Assembly: GCA_018371275.1 (NCBI GenBank)
Contig: JAHALF010000011.1
Coordinates: 1 to 64,000 of the forward strand
Direction of reading: 5' to 3'
Source: Clostridiales bacterium
GTDB lineage: Bacteria; Bacillota; Clostridia; Lachnospirales; CAG-274
Length of the DNA stretch: 64,000 nucleotides
Positions within the stretch are counted from its first letter, which is position 1, and the number at the start of each line of letters is the position of its first letter. Below, in pieces: positions 1 to 8,445 of the stretch. Both the position numbers and the translations under genes were made by a program. The notes beneath the pieces were generated by a model, which worked only from the letters and a program-made list of their open reading frames with translations, did no database searches and had not been told where the DNA came from.

Positions 1-47
<47 letters not shown>

Positions 48-193
48 CCTTGTCCAGATTAACTCTGACTTTACTTTTTTAGTGTTTGTTCACTTTTTTA
101 ATTTTCGGGTCGTTTAATTCACTTTTTTGATTATTTAGTTTTCAATGTTCAATCTTATCATTAATTTCTTGCCGTTTATTTAGCGACTAGATT

Positions 194-222
194 ATAATAT
201 CATAATTTTTTCACCTTGTCAA
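194..222 (-). promoter_or_regulatory. rRNA operon promoter
   Basis: On the minus strand there is a perfect -35 TTGACA (222-217), a 17-bp spacer and a -10 TATTAT (199-194). It points at the 16S gene about 145 bases downstream. It lies between tRNA-Ser(GGA) and the 16S gene, so the rRNA operon has its own start even if tRNA transcripts read through. Confidence 0.8.
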
Positions 223-263
223 CAACTTTTTTAATTTTTTTATTTTAAGTTGTTTAGTTAAAA

Positions 264-352
264 CGGAGAAGGTGGGATTTGAACCCACGCACCGCTATTA
301 ACGATCTACTCCCTTTCCAGGGGAGCCCCTTCAGCCACTTGGGTACTTCTCC
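264..352 (-). tRNA. tRNA-Ser (anticodon GGA)
   Basis: On the minus strand the 7-bp acceptor stem GGAGAAG/CTTCTCC closes, with G as discriminator. A long variable arm (class II tRNA) and a GGTTCAAATCC T-arm are visible. The anticodon loop CTGGAAA gives anticodon GGA, reading UCC/UCU. CCA is not encoded. It lies 28 bases downstream of the other tRNA-Ser and is probably cotranscribed with it. Confidence 0.95.
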
Positions 353-380
353 CCAAAGCTAAACCAAGACAAAAAAATAA

Positions 381-468
381 CGGAGGATCAGGGATTCGAA
401 CCCTGGCGCCGCTCTCACGACCTGCCGGTTTTCAAGACCGGACCCTTCAACCACTTGGGTAATCCTCC
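381..468 (-). tRNA. tRNA-Ser (anticodon UGA)
   Basis: On the minus strand the acceptor stem GGAGGAT/ATCCTCC is followed by discriminator G. The anticodon loop CTTGAAA gives anticodon UGA, and the variable arm is long as expected for tRNA-Ser. The T-arm reads GGTTCGAATCC. It is the first gene of a tRNA-Ser pair that ends just before the rRNA operon promoter. Confidence 0.95.
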
Positions 469-521
469 ATATTTAATATTTATATCCTTGTGAAACTTTC
501 TTTCCCTCAAGGACAATATTT

Positions 522-550
522 ATTATATAAGACTTTAAAAGAAATGTCAA
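522..550 (-). promoter_or_regulatory. Promoter of the tRNA-Ser pair
   Basis: On the minus strand -35 TTGACA (550-545), a 17-bp spacer and -10 TATAAT (527-522) form a perfect sigma-A promoter. It is the only strong promoter candidate between pepT and the tRNAs. Transcription would start about 45 bases before tRNA-Ser(UGA). Confidence 0.8.
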
Positions 551-725
551 CACTTTTTTTTATTTTTTTGAAAAAATATTTCTTAATTTTTTCTTTCCTA
601 TATAATACATTATTTTTTAATAATAAAAAATATATAATTTATATTAGTAGACAATAAATTTCTTAAATGATATAATTATTTTTATATAAAATTTTTAATA
701 AATATTTTAAAAGGAGGCATTTTAA

Positions 726-1937
726 TTGAATATAGAAAAAACTGTTATAGACAACTTTTGCACTTTAATTAAATATGATACAACATCAGACCCACATTCT
801 TCTTCATATCCCTCTACACAGTCTCAAAAAGATTTTGCTAAAGTATTAGCTAAAAAATGTGAAGATATAGGTCTTGAAAATGTAAAAATAGATGAAAACG
901 GCTATGTAATAGCTACATTAAAATCTACAACAGATAAAAATGTACCTAAAATAGGTTTTATAGCACATATGGACACAAGCCCAGATTATTGTGGTAAAAA
1001 TATAAATCCTAATATTATAGAAAATTATGATGGAAAAGATATTATATTAAAAAATATAGTTCTTTCCCCAACAGAATTTCCTTCTTTAAATAAATATATT
1101 GGCAAAAAACTTATAACTACAGATGGTACTACACTTCTTGGTGGAGATGATAAAGCTGGAGTAGCAGAGATACTAACAGCTTTTGAGTATTTAAAAAATA
1201 ACCCTCAAATTGAGCATGGAGAAATCAAACTTGCTTTCACTCCAGATGAAGAAGTTGGCAATGGCGTAACGTATTTTAATGTTGAAGATTTTAATTGTGA
1301 CTTTGCCTATACAATAGATGGTGGTAGTGCTGGAGATATAAACTATGAGAATTTTAATGCTGCAAATGCAACCATTAATATAGTGGGAAAAAATGTTCAC
1401 CCAGGACAAGCAACTAATATTATGATAAATTCTGCTATGATAGCAAATGAACTATTATCTATGTTACCAGATGAAACACCTACAAATACAAAAGGTTATG
1501 AAGGCTTTTATCATCTTACAGATATAAAAGGTAACGTTGAAAAAACTACACTAAATTTTATAATACGTGCATTTGATAAAGATGAATTTAATAATAAAAA
1601 ACAAACTATAATAAACATAGTTAATACATTAAATGAAAAATATAATAATTTATTAGAGTTAAATTTAGATGATAGCTATTTTAATATGTATGATATATTA
1701 AAAGATAATATGGAAATAGTAGAAAAAGCTAGAAAAGCTATATCAAAAACAGGATTAACACCTTATACAAAACCTATAAGAGGTGGTACAGATGGCGCAA
1801 GATTATCTTTTATGAATTTACCTTGTCCTAATATTTTTACTGGTGGACATAACTTTCATGGTCCTTATGAATATGTTTGTGTAGATTCTATGGTAAAAGC
1901 AGTAGAGGTAATAATAAATATTGCTACGGATATTTAA
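726..1937 (+). CDS. pepT: Peptidase T (tripeptide aminopeptidase, M20B)
   Basis: Cytoplasmic zinc tripeptidase that removes the N-terminal residue of tripeptides. The 403 residues match the usual PepT length. Metal-site motifs of the M20 family are visible: HMDTSP (His81, Asp83), GGDDKAG (Asp141/142) and the catalytic DEEVG (Glu175/176). A late His in the GGHNFHG segment is the likely last ligand. The start is a TTG with AGGAGG ending 8 bases upstream. It is a single-gene unit ahead of the tyrS T-box. It probably recycles peptides as an amino-acid source. Confidence 0.93.
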   Translation: MNIEKTVIDNFCTLIKYDTTSDPHSSSYPSTQSQKDFAKVLAKKCEDIGLENVKIDENGYVIATLKSTTDKNVPKIGFIAHMDTSPDYCGKNINPNIIENYDGKDIILKNIVLSPTEFPSLNKYIGKKLITTDGTTLLGGDDKAGVAEILTAFEYLKNNPQIEHGEIKLAFTPDEEVGNGVTYFNVEDFNCDFAYTIDGGSAGDINYENFNAANATINIVGKNVHPGQATNIMINSAMIANELLSMLPDETPTNTKGYEGFYHLTDIKGNVEKTTLNFIIRAFDKDEFNNKKQTIINIVNTLNEKYNNLLELNLDDSYFNMYDILKDNMEIVEKARKAISKTGLTPYTKPIRGGTDGARLSFMNLPCPNIFTGGHNFHGPYEYVCVDSMVKAVEVIINIATDI

Positions 1938-1955
1938 TTTTTTTAATACTACCCC

Positions 1956-1984
1956 TTGCGTTTATTTTATTTATATGATACAAT
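1956..1984 (+). promoter_or_regulatory. Promoter of the tyrS T-box transcript
   Basis: TTGCGT, a 17-bp spacer and TACAAT lie just before the tyrosine T-box leader. The -35 match is moderate, but spacing and position fit a sigma-A promoter. Confidence 0.55.
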
Positions 1985-2004
1985 ATTTAAAATTTTATAA
2001 TATA

Positions 2005-2213
2005 AATATGATGATAAAGGATAAAGCTTTATTTGGTTACAACTAAGAGAGTTAGTCGGTTGGTGAAAGGCTAATAGCACAAATAAAAGAACCTACACCT
2101 TTTGAATATTTAAGGGTTGCTCCTTTATAGGCTTTTGAGGTAATGTTTTACATTATAAATTAAGGTGGTAACACGGGTATTCTCGTCCTTTGGGCTTGGA
2201 TATCCGTTTTTTC
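2005..2213 (+). promoter_or_regulatory. T-box riboswitch, tyrosine-specific
   Basis: A T-box leader that senses uncharged tRNA-Tyr. The stem I landmarks AGAGAG (about 2046) and GGTGAAAG are followed by a candidate specifier UAC within GAACCTACACC near 2090. The T-box itself is AAGGTGGTAACACGGG near 2162. A terminator hairpin pairs CGGGTAT (2174-2180) with ATATCCG (2200-2206) and is followed by a T run. It precedes tyrS directly, and the specifier matches a Tyr codon. Confidence 0.92.
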
Positions 2214-2249
2214 ATTTCAATACTATTTTAATTAAGAAAGGGTGTTTAT

Positions 2250-3482
2250 ATGTCTAGTCAAAATGTGTATGATATTTTAAAAGAAAGAGGATTTATAGAG
2301 CAATCTACAAACGAAGAAGAAGTAAGAAAAATTTTAGGAGAAGAAAGTGTTACTTTTTATATAGGCTTTGACCCAACAGCAGATAGTTTAACAGCAGGTC
2401 ATTTTTTAACAGTTATGGCAATGAGTCATCTGCAAAAAGCAGGTCATAGACCTATTGCCCTTGTTGGTGGTGGAACTGGTATGGTTGGTGACCCTTCTCA
2501 TAGAACAGATATGCGTCAAATGATGACAATTGATACAATAGAGCATAATGTAAACTGCTTTAAACAACAGTTATCTCGTTTTATAGAATTTGGAGAAGAT
2601 AAGGCAATTATAATTAATAATGCCGACTGGCTTAGAAGTTTAAAATATATAGATTTTATTAGAGATGTTGGTGTGCATTTTTCTGTAAATCGTATGCTTA
2701 CTGCTGAATGTTTTAAAAGCAGAATGGAAAAAGGATTATCATTTTTTGAATTTAACTATATGCTTATGCAAAGTTATGACTTTTTAGAACTTAACAGAAG
2801 ATATGGCTGTAAACTTCAATTAGGTGGTAGTGACCAATGGTCTAATATTATAGGTGGTGTTGAGCTTATAAGACGTATGGACCAAAAAGATGCTTATGGT
2901 CTTACATTTAAGCTTTTAACAACAAGTGAAGGTATAAAAATGGGTAAAACTCAAAAAGGAGCTGTTTGGCTTGACCCTAAAAAAACTACTCCTTATGAAT
3001 TTTATCAATATTGGAGAAATGTAGCCGATAGTGATGTAGAAAAATGTTTAAGCCTTTTAACATTTTTACCTATGGACGAAATTAAAAAACTTGGCTCTTT
3101 AGAAGGCAGTGAAATAAACAAAGCTAAAGAAATATTAGCATATGAAGTTACAAATATTGTACACGGAGAAGAAGAGGCAAAAAAAGCTATGGAAGCCTCT
3201 AAAGCATTATTTGCAGGCGGTGCATCTGGTGGTTCTATCCCTACTACAAATATGGATAAAGATACTTTCGAAAATGGTATTAATATATTAGATGCTTTAG
3301 TTACATTAAAACTTGCACCTTCTAAAAGTGAAGCTAGAAGACTCGTTACACAAGGTGGTATTAAAGTAAATGATGTTAAAATAGATAGTATTGAACATAA
3401 AATAACTCTTAATTATTTTACAGAAAACAAATTATTAATACAAAAGGGCAAAAAAGTATTCCATCAAATAGAACTTAACTAA
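2250..3482 (+). CDS. tyrS: Tyrosyl-tRNA synthetase
   Basis: Class I synthetase that charges tRNA-Tyr. The HIGH-type motif appears as the DPTADSLTAGHF segment (residues 41-52), and the tyrosine-pocket segment LGGSDQW is at 191-197. The KMSKS loop appears as KMGKT (230-234). A C-terminal S4 RNA-binding domain spans about 345-405. Its 410 residues are normal for bacterial TyrS. The start ATG has an AAAGGGTG ribosome site. It is controlled by the T-box leader upstream. Confidence 0.97.
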   Translation: MSSQNVYDILKERGFIEQSTNEEEVRKILGEESVTFYIGFDPTADSLTAGHFLTVMAMSHLQKAGHRPIALVGGGTGMVGDPSHRTDMRQMMTIDTIEHNVNCFKQQLSRFIEFGEDKAIIINNADWLRSLKYIDFIRDVGVHFSVNRMLTAECFKSRMEKGLSFFEFNYMLMQSYDFLELNRRYGCKLQLGGSDQWSNIIGGVELIRRMDQKDAYGLTFKLLTTSEGIKMGKTQKGAVWLDPKKTTPYEFYQYWRNVADSDVEKCLSLLTFLPMDEIKKLGSLEGSEINKAKEILAYEVTNIVHGEEEAKKAMEASKALFAGGASGGSIPTTNMDKDTFENGINILDALVTLKLAPSKSEARRLVTQGGIKVNDVKIDSIEHKITLNYFTENKLLIQKGKKVFHQIELN

Positions 3483-3500
3483 TACATTATATATTCATAC

Positions 3501-3542
3501 ACCATTACTTTTTTACATATATTCTATTAAAAAGGTAATGGT
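3501..3542 (+). repeat. Inverted repeat overlapping the next gene's translation start region
   Basis: ACCATTACTTTTTT (3501-3514) pairs with AAAAAGGTAATGGT (3529-3542) over 14 positions with one G-U pair, around a 14-base loop. It follows the tyrS stop and runs into the ribosome-binding region of the YlmC/YmxH-like gene. It could act as a weak tyrS terminator, or it could mask that gene's ribosome site. The sequence alone does not decide. Confidence 0.6.
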
Positions 3543-3549
3543 GATTTTT

Positions 3550-3810
3550 ATGGCTCGTATAGAAGATTTAAGGCAAAAAGAAGTTATAAATATAAAAGAT
3601 GGCGCAAGACTTGGCTTTGTTTCTGATGTAGATATTAATATAAAAACTGGTTGTGTTACAAAAATAATTGTAGCAGGACCTTGCAAAATTTTTGGATTTT
3701 TTGGAAAAGAAACTGAATATGTTATAAGCTGGTGTGACATAAAAAAAATTGGTGATGAAATTATTTTAGTAGATGTTGATGTAGACTGTGTATTAAGAAA
3801 TGTAAATTAA
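3550..3810 (+). CDS. YlmC/YmxH family PRC-barrel protein
   Basis: A small one-domain protein of about 86 residues with PRC-barrel character. The N-terminal segment ARIEDLRQKEVINI and the GARLGFVSDVDI turn are typical of YlmC/YmxH proteins, which are often found near sporulation genes; the molecular role is unknown. Two starts are possible. ATG 3538 lies inside a hairpin, while ATG 3550 gives the family-typical N-terminus and has GGTGAT just upstream, so 3550 is preferred. The methyltransferase gene follows after 17 bases and is probably cotranscribed. Confidence 0.8.
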   Translation: MARIEDLRQKEVINIKDGARLGFVSDVDINIKTGCVTKIIVAGPCKIFGFFGKETEYVISWCDIKKIGDEIILVDVDVDCVLRNVN

Positions 3811-3827
3811 AAATATAGGAGGCAAAA

Positions 3828-5000
3828 ATGATAACAAAAGATAACATTTTGTATAAACTACAAGAATTTATAAATATAGATGATTTTATAAAAGCTATTA
3901 TAAGCAATCCAATTAAAAAAAGTGAAGATTTGCCTAAAAAAATTGATATTAAAAAAATTATGTTAAAAAACAAACTTTGTTTTCAATTTATTTATTATAT
4001 AGATAAAAAGGTAATGCACGAAAACATAGAAGATAGCTCATTAATACTAGAAAAAATAATAAATCTTATGAGTGAAAATTTTAAACAATGTGATATATTA
4101 GCTAATAATAGTCTTACTTTATTAATGAATAAAAAAGGTGATTTTAAAATAACAGGTATTAAAAAAACTGTAACCATTGATAATACACCACAATCACATA
4201 ATAAAGCCAAAAACTATATACTAAAAGAAGGTGAATATATAGACTGGCTATATAAATTAGGCGTAATTGATAAAAATGGTATAGTAATAAGCCACAAACA
4301 AAAAAAGTTTAGACAAATAAATAAATTTTTAGAAATGTTAAAAGATATAGAAGAAAATCTCCCTAATAATGCAAAAATAATAGATATGGGTTGTGGAAAA
4401 AGTTATCTTACTTTTGCAATGTATCATTATTTTAATATTATAAAAGAAAAAAATGTAACTATAAATGGTTATGATTTAAAAAAAGATGTAGTAGAACATT
4501 GTAATAAACTAGCAAAAGAATTTAATTTTAAAAATCTACAATTTTTTAATGAAGATATTCAAAATATTGATAAATCCGAAAATATAAATATGATAATTTC
4601 TTTACACGCTTGCGATACTGCAACAGACTATGCTATATATTTTGGTGTAAAACTAAATTGTGACGTTATATTAAGTGTTCCTTGTTGCCAACATGAATTA
4701 TTTAAACAAATAAAAAATAATGAACTTTCTTCTATGCTTAGCTATGGCATTTTAAAAGAACGATTTTCATCTCTTTTAACAGATAATTTAAGAGCAGATG
4801 CCTTAAAATTATGTGGGTATAAAACTAATATTATAGAGTTTATAGATATGGAACATACACCAAAAAATATAATGATAAAAGCTATTAAAAACAAAAATTC
4901 TGCAAAAAATGACAATAACATTGAAAATTTTCAAAAATTAATTTATAATTTCAATATAAATCCTACTATATATAAACTACTTAAAGACTATTTTAAATAA
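3828..5000 (+). CDS. SAM-dependent methyltransferase, METTL25/Methyltransf_32-like
   Basis: Probable class I methyltransferase of 390 residues. The SAM-binding glycine motif is IDMGCGKSYLT (185-195). The distinctive segment VPCCQHE (284-290), preceded by SLHACDTATD (258-267), matches the family that includes eukaryotic METTL25/RRNAD1. The substrate is unknown; RNA or a translation factor is possible. The N-terminal 170 residues have no domain I recognise. It starts 17 bases after the YlmC/YmxH gene behind AGGAGG and is followed 14 bases later by ybjQ. Confidence 0.75.
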   Translation: MITKDNILYKLQEFINIDDFIKAIISNPIKKSEDLPKKIDIKKIMLKNKLCFQFIYYIDKKVMHENIEDSSLILEKIINLMSENFKQCDILANNSLTLLMNKKGDFKITGIKKTVTIDNTPQSHNKAKNYILKEGEYIDWLYKLGVIDKNGIVISHKQKKFRQINKFLEMLKDIEENLPNNAKIIDMGCGKSYLTFAMYHYFNIIKEKNVTINGYDLKKDVVEHCNKLAKEFNFKNLQFFNEDIQNIDKSENINMIISLHACDTATDYAIYFGVKLNCDVILSVPCCQHELFKQIKNNELSSMLSYGILKERFSSLLTDNLRADALKLCGYKTNIIEFIDMEHTPKNIMIKAIKNKNSAKNDNNIENFQKLIYNFNINPTIYKLLKDYFK

Positions 5001-5014
5001 AAGGGGGAAATAAT

Positions 5015-5326
5015 ATGTTATTATCTACATTACAGACAGTACCAAATAAACAATTTGAGGTTTTAGGCTTAGTGGAAGGTAGCACAGTACAATCTAAACA
5101 TATAGGTAGAGATCTTGGCGCATCTTTTAAAACTATCGTTGGTGGTGAGCTTAAAGGTTACACAGAAATGTTAGAAGAAGCTAGAAAACAGGCAACAGAC
5201 CGTATTATACAACAAGCTTTTGCTCTTGGTGCAGATGCTATTATTGGCATACACTATTCTTCTAGTGCTGTTATGCAAGGCGCTTCAGAAATATTATGCT
5301 ATGGAACAGCTGTAAAATTTATTTAA
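5015..5326 (+). CDS. YbjQ/UPF0145 heavy-metal-binding-like protein
   Basis: A 103-residue protein matching the YbjQ family. The N-terminal segment ends in a short strand, followed by GLVEGSTVQSKHIGRD. A central helix has EARKQATDRI, and the segment LGADAIIGIHYSSS leads to a C-terminal beta strand. The family forms pentameric barrels; its role is unproven despite the 'heavy-metal' name. It is the last gene of the run before a hairpin terminator. Confidence 0.85.
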   Translation: MLLSTLQTVPNKQFEVLGLVEGSTVQSKHIGRDLGASFKTIVGGELKGYTEMLEEARKQATDRIIQQAFALGADAIIGIHYSSSAVMQGASEILCYGTAVKFI

Positions 5327-5333
5327 TAAAATA

Positions 5334-5367
5334 AAAAATACCCTATAAAATCAAGGGTATTTTTTTA
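5334..5367 (+). terminator. Intrinsic terminator after the YbjQ gene
   Basis: AAATACCCT and AGGGTATTT form a stem around a short loop and are followed by a T run. It lies between convergent genes and has A-rich sequence on the other side, so it may work in both directions. Confidence 0.8.
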
Positions 5368-5383
5368 ATGATTATTTAAAACC

Positions 5384-7033
5384 TTAATTTACGTTTACCC
5401 AAATAGGATTTGCATAAAAACTAAGATTAGTATAATTATAATCATTTATTTGATCGTGTCTAAATTGTGTACTTAAAGCAACCTCTCTTTCGTGTGTTAT
5501 TGGGTCACCATTTTCGTCTACTAAATTAGAAGAAGTACCACGCACTCTAAAATACATATTTGAGTCTACATTTGTCTTATAAGTTAAGTTATAATATCCT
5601 TCACTATCCACTTTTAATTTACTAATGTCAAAAGTTTCTACTATTTTAGCATCTGTATTTTGTAATGAACTATAATTAGACTCGTCTACCTTTCCTGTAA
5701 CGTGTCCCATAATTAAATCAACATGGTCTAATTTAGGAGTATTAGTAGCTTTTAATCCTGTATTACTATTATAAATAGTTTTATAATTATTATTATTTGG
5801 TACTTTAAATCTTATATTTACTTCTACTTCTGAATTTTTATCAACATTTAATTGTTCACCCATAGTTGCCAAATTTTCATCTTTTTTCACATTAAACTGT
5901 AAATCAGAAATTAATTCACCATTGACAGAGTAACTATTTCCAGAACGCATACCATCTACAACATCTCTAAAATCATAAACTCCATCTTCACCAGTTTCTA
6001 CCCAAGTATAATTTCTTGAAAACTCACTTGGCCAATAACCACTTCCATATTCCTTATTACTACTAATTTTAAAATGGAAGTCTGAATTTGCAAAGTTATA
6101 AAAACGTCGTCCTTCACTAAGTAATGCGTCCCAAACACCACCTGTTACAGAAATCATTTCATCAGCACCTGCTCTAATATCTTCTTGTGGTAATTCACAA
6201 GAGCCTTCACCAGCCATTTGATTTCCTGGCATACCTTCAAATCCAAAAACAATATTTGCATCGATATCATTTAACCTACGTAAGTGTTCTATTGAAACTT
6301 CACCTAAGTCCACAACATCATCTCCATTATTATGCCTAGATGGGTGATTTGGCAATACAAAGCTTTTTGGGTAATTTTTTGATAACCATTTTACAGCCTC
6401 ATATGTGTCATTTACACTATTTTTATCATTTATTCTCTCACCATATAATGATTTTTCATCTTGTTTAAAAACTTCGTCCTTTGTATCATAACTAAATAGC
6501 CACTCAAATTGATGGACTCCTTCATAAGGAATATCTTTGCTTTTTTCATCAATAATAGCAACACTAGCGTGGTCTAGCCCCATCATATCCCATTCAAACC
6601 CTGAATATATTATTTTATTTTCGTATTTCCCTTGACTTTTAAGCTTTTCTATTTCTTTTTGTTGTTCTAAAATAGCTTCCCATCTTGCTGTTAGTTTATC
6701 TTCTCCATAAACACTTCTCGGAGAATTTCTCAAATGGTCTGCAAACATAACATAGTCAAAAGTTTTTCCATATTTAATATTTTCTGTTTTTGACTCTTTA
6801 GGCAAAATATCCATATTTTGTCTAAAAGCAACATTTAATATATTTTGGATATTCATAAAATCTTCAGATGCATCATTTGATTGAATTGTATGAATATGAT
6901 ACTCTCCACTCATCCATTTACCACTATTTGCATTAGTAATAGTTAAACTGCTTGCTATACTAGATAAAATCACTGAAGTCATAATAATACTTCTTTTAAA
7001 TTTTGAAAAATTTTTTAATAAGTTAAATTTCAT
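5384..7033 (-). CDS. Secreted PHP-domain metal-dependent phosphoesterase-like protein
   Basis: A 549-residue protein with a basic N-terminus and a hydrophobic signal segment (about 14-34) ending near TNANS. The PHP-type motif EYHIHTIQSNDA is at 44-55 (His46, His48, Asp54), and later His/Asp clusters appear in VMFADHL, LPNHPSRHN and FANSDFHF. PHP proteins use these residues to bind two or three metals and cleave phosphoesters. The C-terminal 200 residues look beta-rich and may be a second domain. Substrate unknown. It is monocistronic with a GAGGAG ribosome site. Confidence 0.75.
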   Translation of the reverse strand: MKFNLLKNFSKFKRSIIMTSVILSSIASSLTITNANSGKWMSGEYHIHTIQSNDASEDFMNIQNILNVAFRQNMDILPKESKTENIKYGKTFDYVMFADHLRNSPRSVYGEDKLTARWEAILEQQKEIEKLKSQGKYENKIIYSGFEWDMMGLDHASVAIIDEKSKDIPYEGVHQFEWLFSYDTKDEVFKQDEKSLYGERINDKNSVNDTYEAVKWLSKNYPKSFVLPNHPSRHNNGDDVVDLGEVSIEHLRRLNDIDANIVFGFEGMPGNQMAGEGSCELPQEDIRAGADEMISVTGGVWDALLSEGRRFYNFANSDFHFKISSNKEYGSGYWPSEFSRNYTWVETGEDGVYDFRDVVDGMRSGNSYSVNGELISDLQFNVKKDENLATMGEQLNVDKNSEVEVNIRFKVPNNNNYKTIYNSNTGLKATNTPKLDHVDLIMGHVTGKVDESNYSSLQNTDAKIVETFDISKLKVDSEGYYNLTYKTNVDSNMYFRVRGTSSNLVDENGDPITHEREVALSTQFRHDQINDYNYTNLSFYANPIWVNVN

Positions 7034-7157
7034 TAGTTTTACTCCTCTTATAATACAATTGATTTTACTTAAAATAAAAATCTATTATATTATAAGTTTA
7101 TTTAACCTTATTTTATATCATATAGTTGTAAAATTAATGTAAAATTATTGTTAATGG

Positions 7158-8432
7158 CTATTTATCAATCATTATATTTAATATTTCAATATCCGTTTGT
7201 TTCATACCATCTTTCCCAAGACGACCTACTGCATTTATAGTTTTCTCTACATCATCTTTTAATATACCAGTATTAGGGTTATATGCTTGACCTGCCATAG
7301 CTAAATGATGTCCCATTAAAGCCCCATCTAAACTAGATGCTATTTTTGCACCACAAGCTGGTTTTGCACCATCACATACAATACCAGAAACATTAGCCAA
7401 AGTATTAGTAATAGTATCTTCTATTTGTTTTAAAGTTCCACCTGATAAATAAGTTATTGCAGCACCACTAGCACAAGCAGCAGATACAACACCACAAAAT
7501 GCAGATAATCTACCTATTAAAGTTTTTTGGTGTATAGCCAAAAGATTAGATAAAACTAAAGCCCTATAAAGTTTATCTTTTTCTATATTTTTTTCTTGTG
7601 CATATACAATAATAGGCACAGAAACTGTCATTCCTTGATTACCACTTCCAGAATTAGTAACAACTGGCATAGGACTACCACTCATTCTTGCTTCAGATGC
7701 AGCAGCAGCGTGAGCTTTTATTTTTATAGCAATATCATCACTATAAGAATCTAATAAAACTTTACCTATTCCAAGCCCATAAGTTCCTTTCAAACCCTCT
7801 TTAGCAATAGCAAGATTTTTCTCTATTTGACTATCCAAAAGATATTTAATTTCATCTGTATTAACTGTATTCGCAAAATCATAAATATCTTTTACATTTA
7901 AAACACTTCTATCAACAAAAACACCAAGATATTTATCTTTGCTTTCTTCTTGCTCAAATAAAACTTCCTTATTTTTAACTATTTTAGTTATATTAGTATG
8001 AGCCTCTTTTATTTCAACACTAGCACTATCATTTCCACAATATACTTCCATAATAATGTGTAAACTAATAGGTGTGTCTAGTAGACAAACTGTACAATAA
8101 TCTGTATTAACAAGATTTGCTATTTCATCTAAATACTTTGGGTCTACAACACTAATAGCCTCTAATTCTTTTGTTGCATCTCCTGCTAATATACCTGTTA
8201 TAGCACTAGCTCCTATACCTATAAGGCCATTTGTATTGGGAACTGTAACACATTTTGCATTTTTGATAATATTACCACTACATTTTATAATAACTCTATC
8301 TGGCTTTTTACCTAAAATTTCTCTAGCTTTAGCTCCTGCATACGCTATGGCAATTGGTTCGGTACACCCCATAGCAACTACAAGCTCTTCTTTTAATATT
8401 TGAATATAGTTATCATATAACTTTTTTTCCAT
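7158..8432 (-). CDS. cyuA: L-cysteine desulfidase family protein (UPF0597/CyuA)
   Basis: Predicted [4Fe-4S] enzyme that splits L-cysteine to H2S, pyruvate and ammonia. MGCTEP near the N-terminus holds Cys23; more cysteines lie in CGVVSAACASG and CDGAKPACGAK, fitting the three-cysteine cluster of the family. The glycine-rich GSGNQGM segment is also typical. ATG 8432 is chosen because GGGAGA lies 7 bases upstream, giving 424 residues; an upstream ATG at 8459 would overlap the previous gene. It is the third gene of the cystine operon. L-serine dehydratase activity is an alternative. Confidence 0.82.
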   Translation of the reverse strand: MEKKLYDNYIQILKEELVVAMGCTEPIAIAYAGAKAREILGKKPDRVIIKCSGNIIKNAKCVTVPNTNGLIGIGASAITGILAGDATKELEAISVVDPKYLDEIANLVNTDYCTVCLLDTPISLHIIMEVYCGNDSASVEIKEAHTNITKIVKNKEVLFEQEESKDKYLGVFVDRSVLNVKDIYDFANTVNTDEIKYLLDSQIEKNLAIAKEGLKGTYGLGIGKVLLDSYSDDIAIKIKAHAAAASEARMSGSPMPVVTNSGSGNQGMTVSVPIIVYAQEKNIEKDKLYRALVLSNLLAIHQKTLIGRLSAFCGVVSAACASGAAITYLSGGTLKQIEDTITNTLANVSGIVCDGAKPACGAKIASSLDGALMGHHLAMAGQAYNPNTGILKDDVEKTINAVGRLGKDGMKQTDIEILNIMIDK

Positions 8433-8445
8433 CTTATATCTCCCT

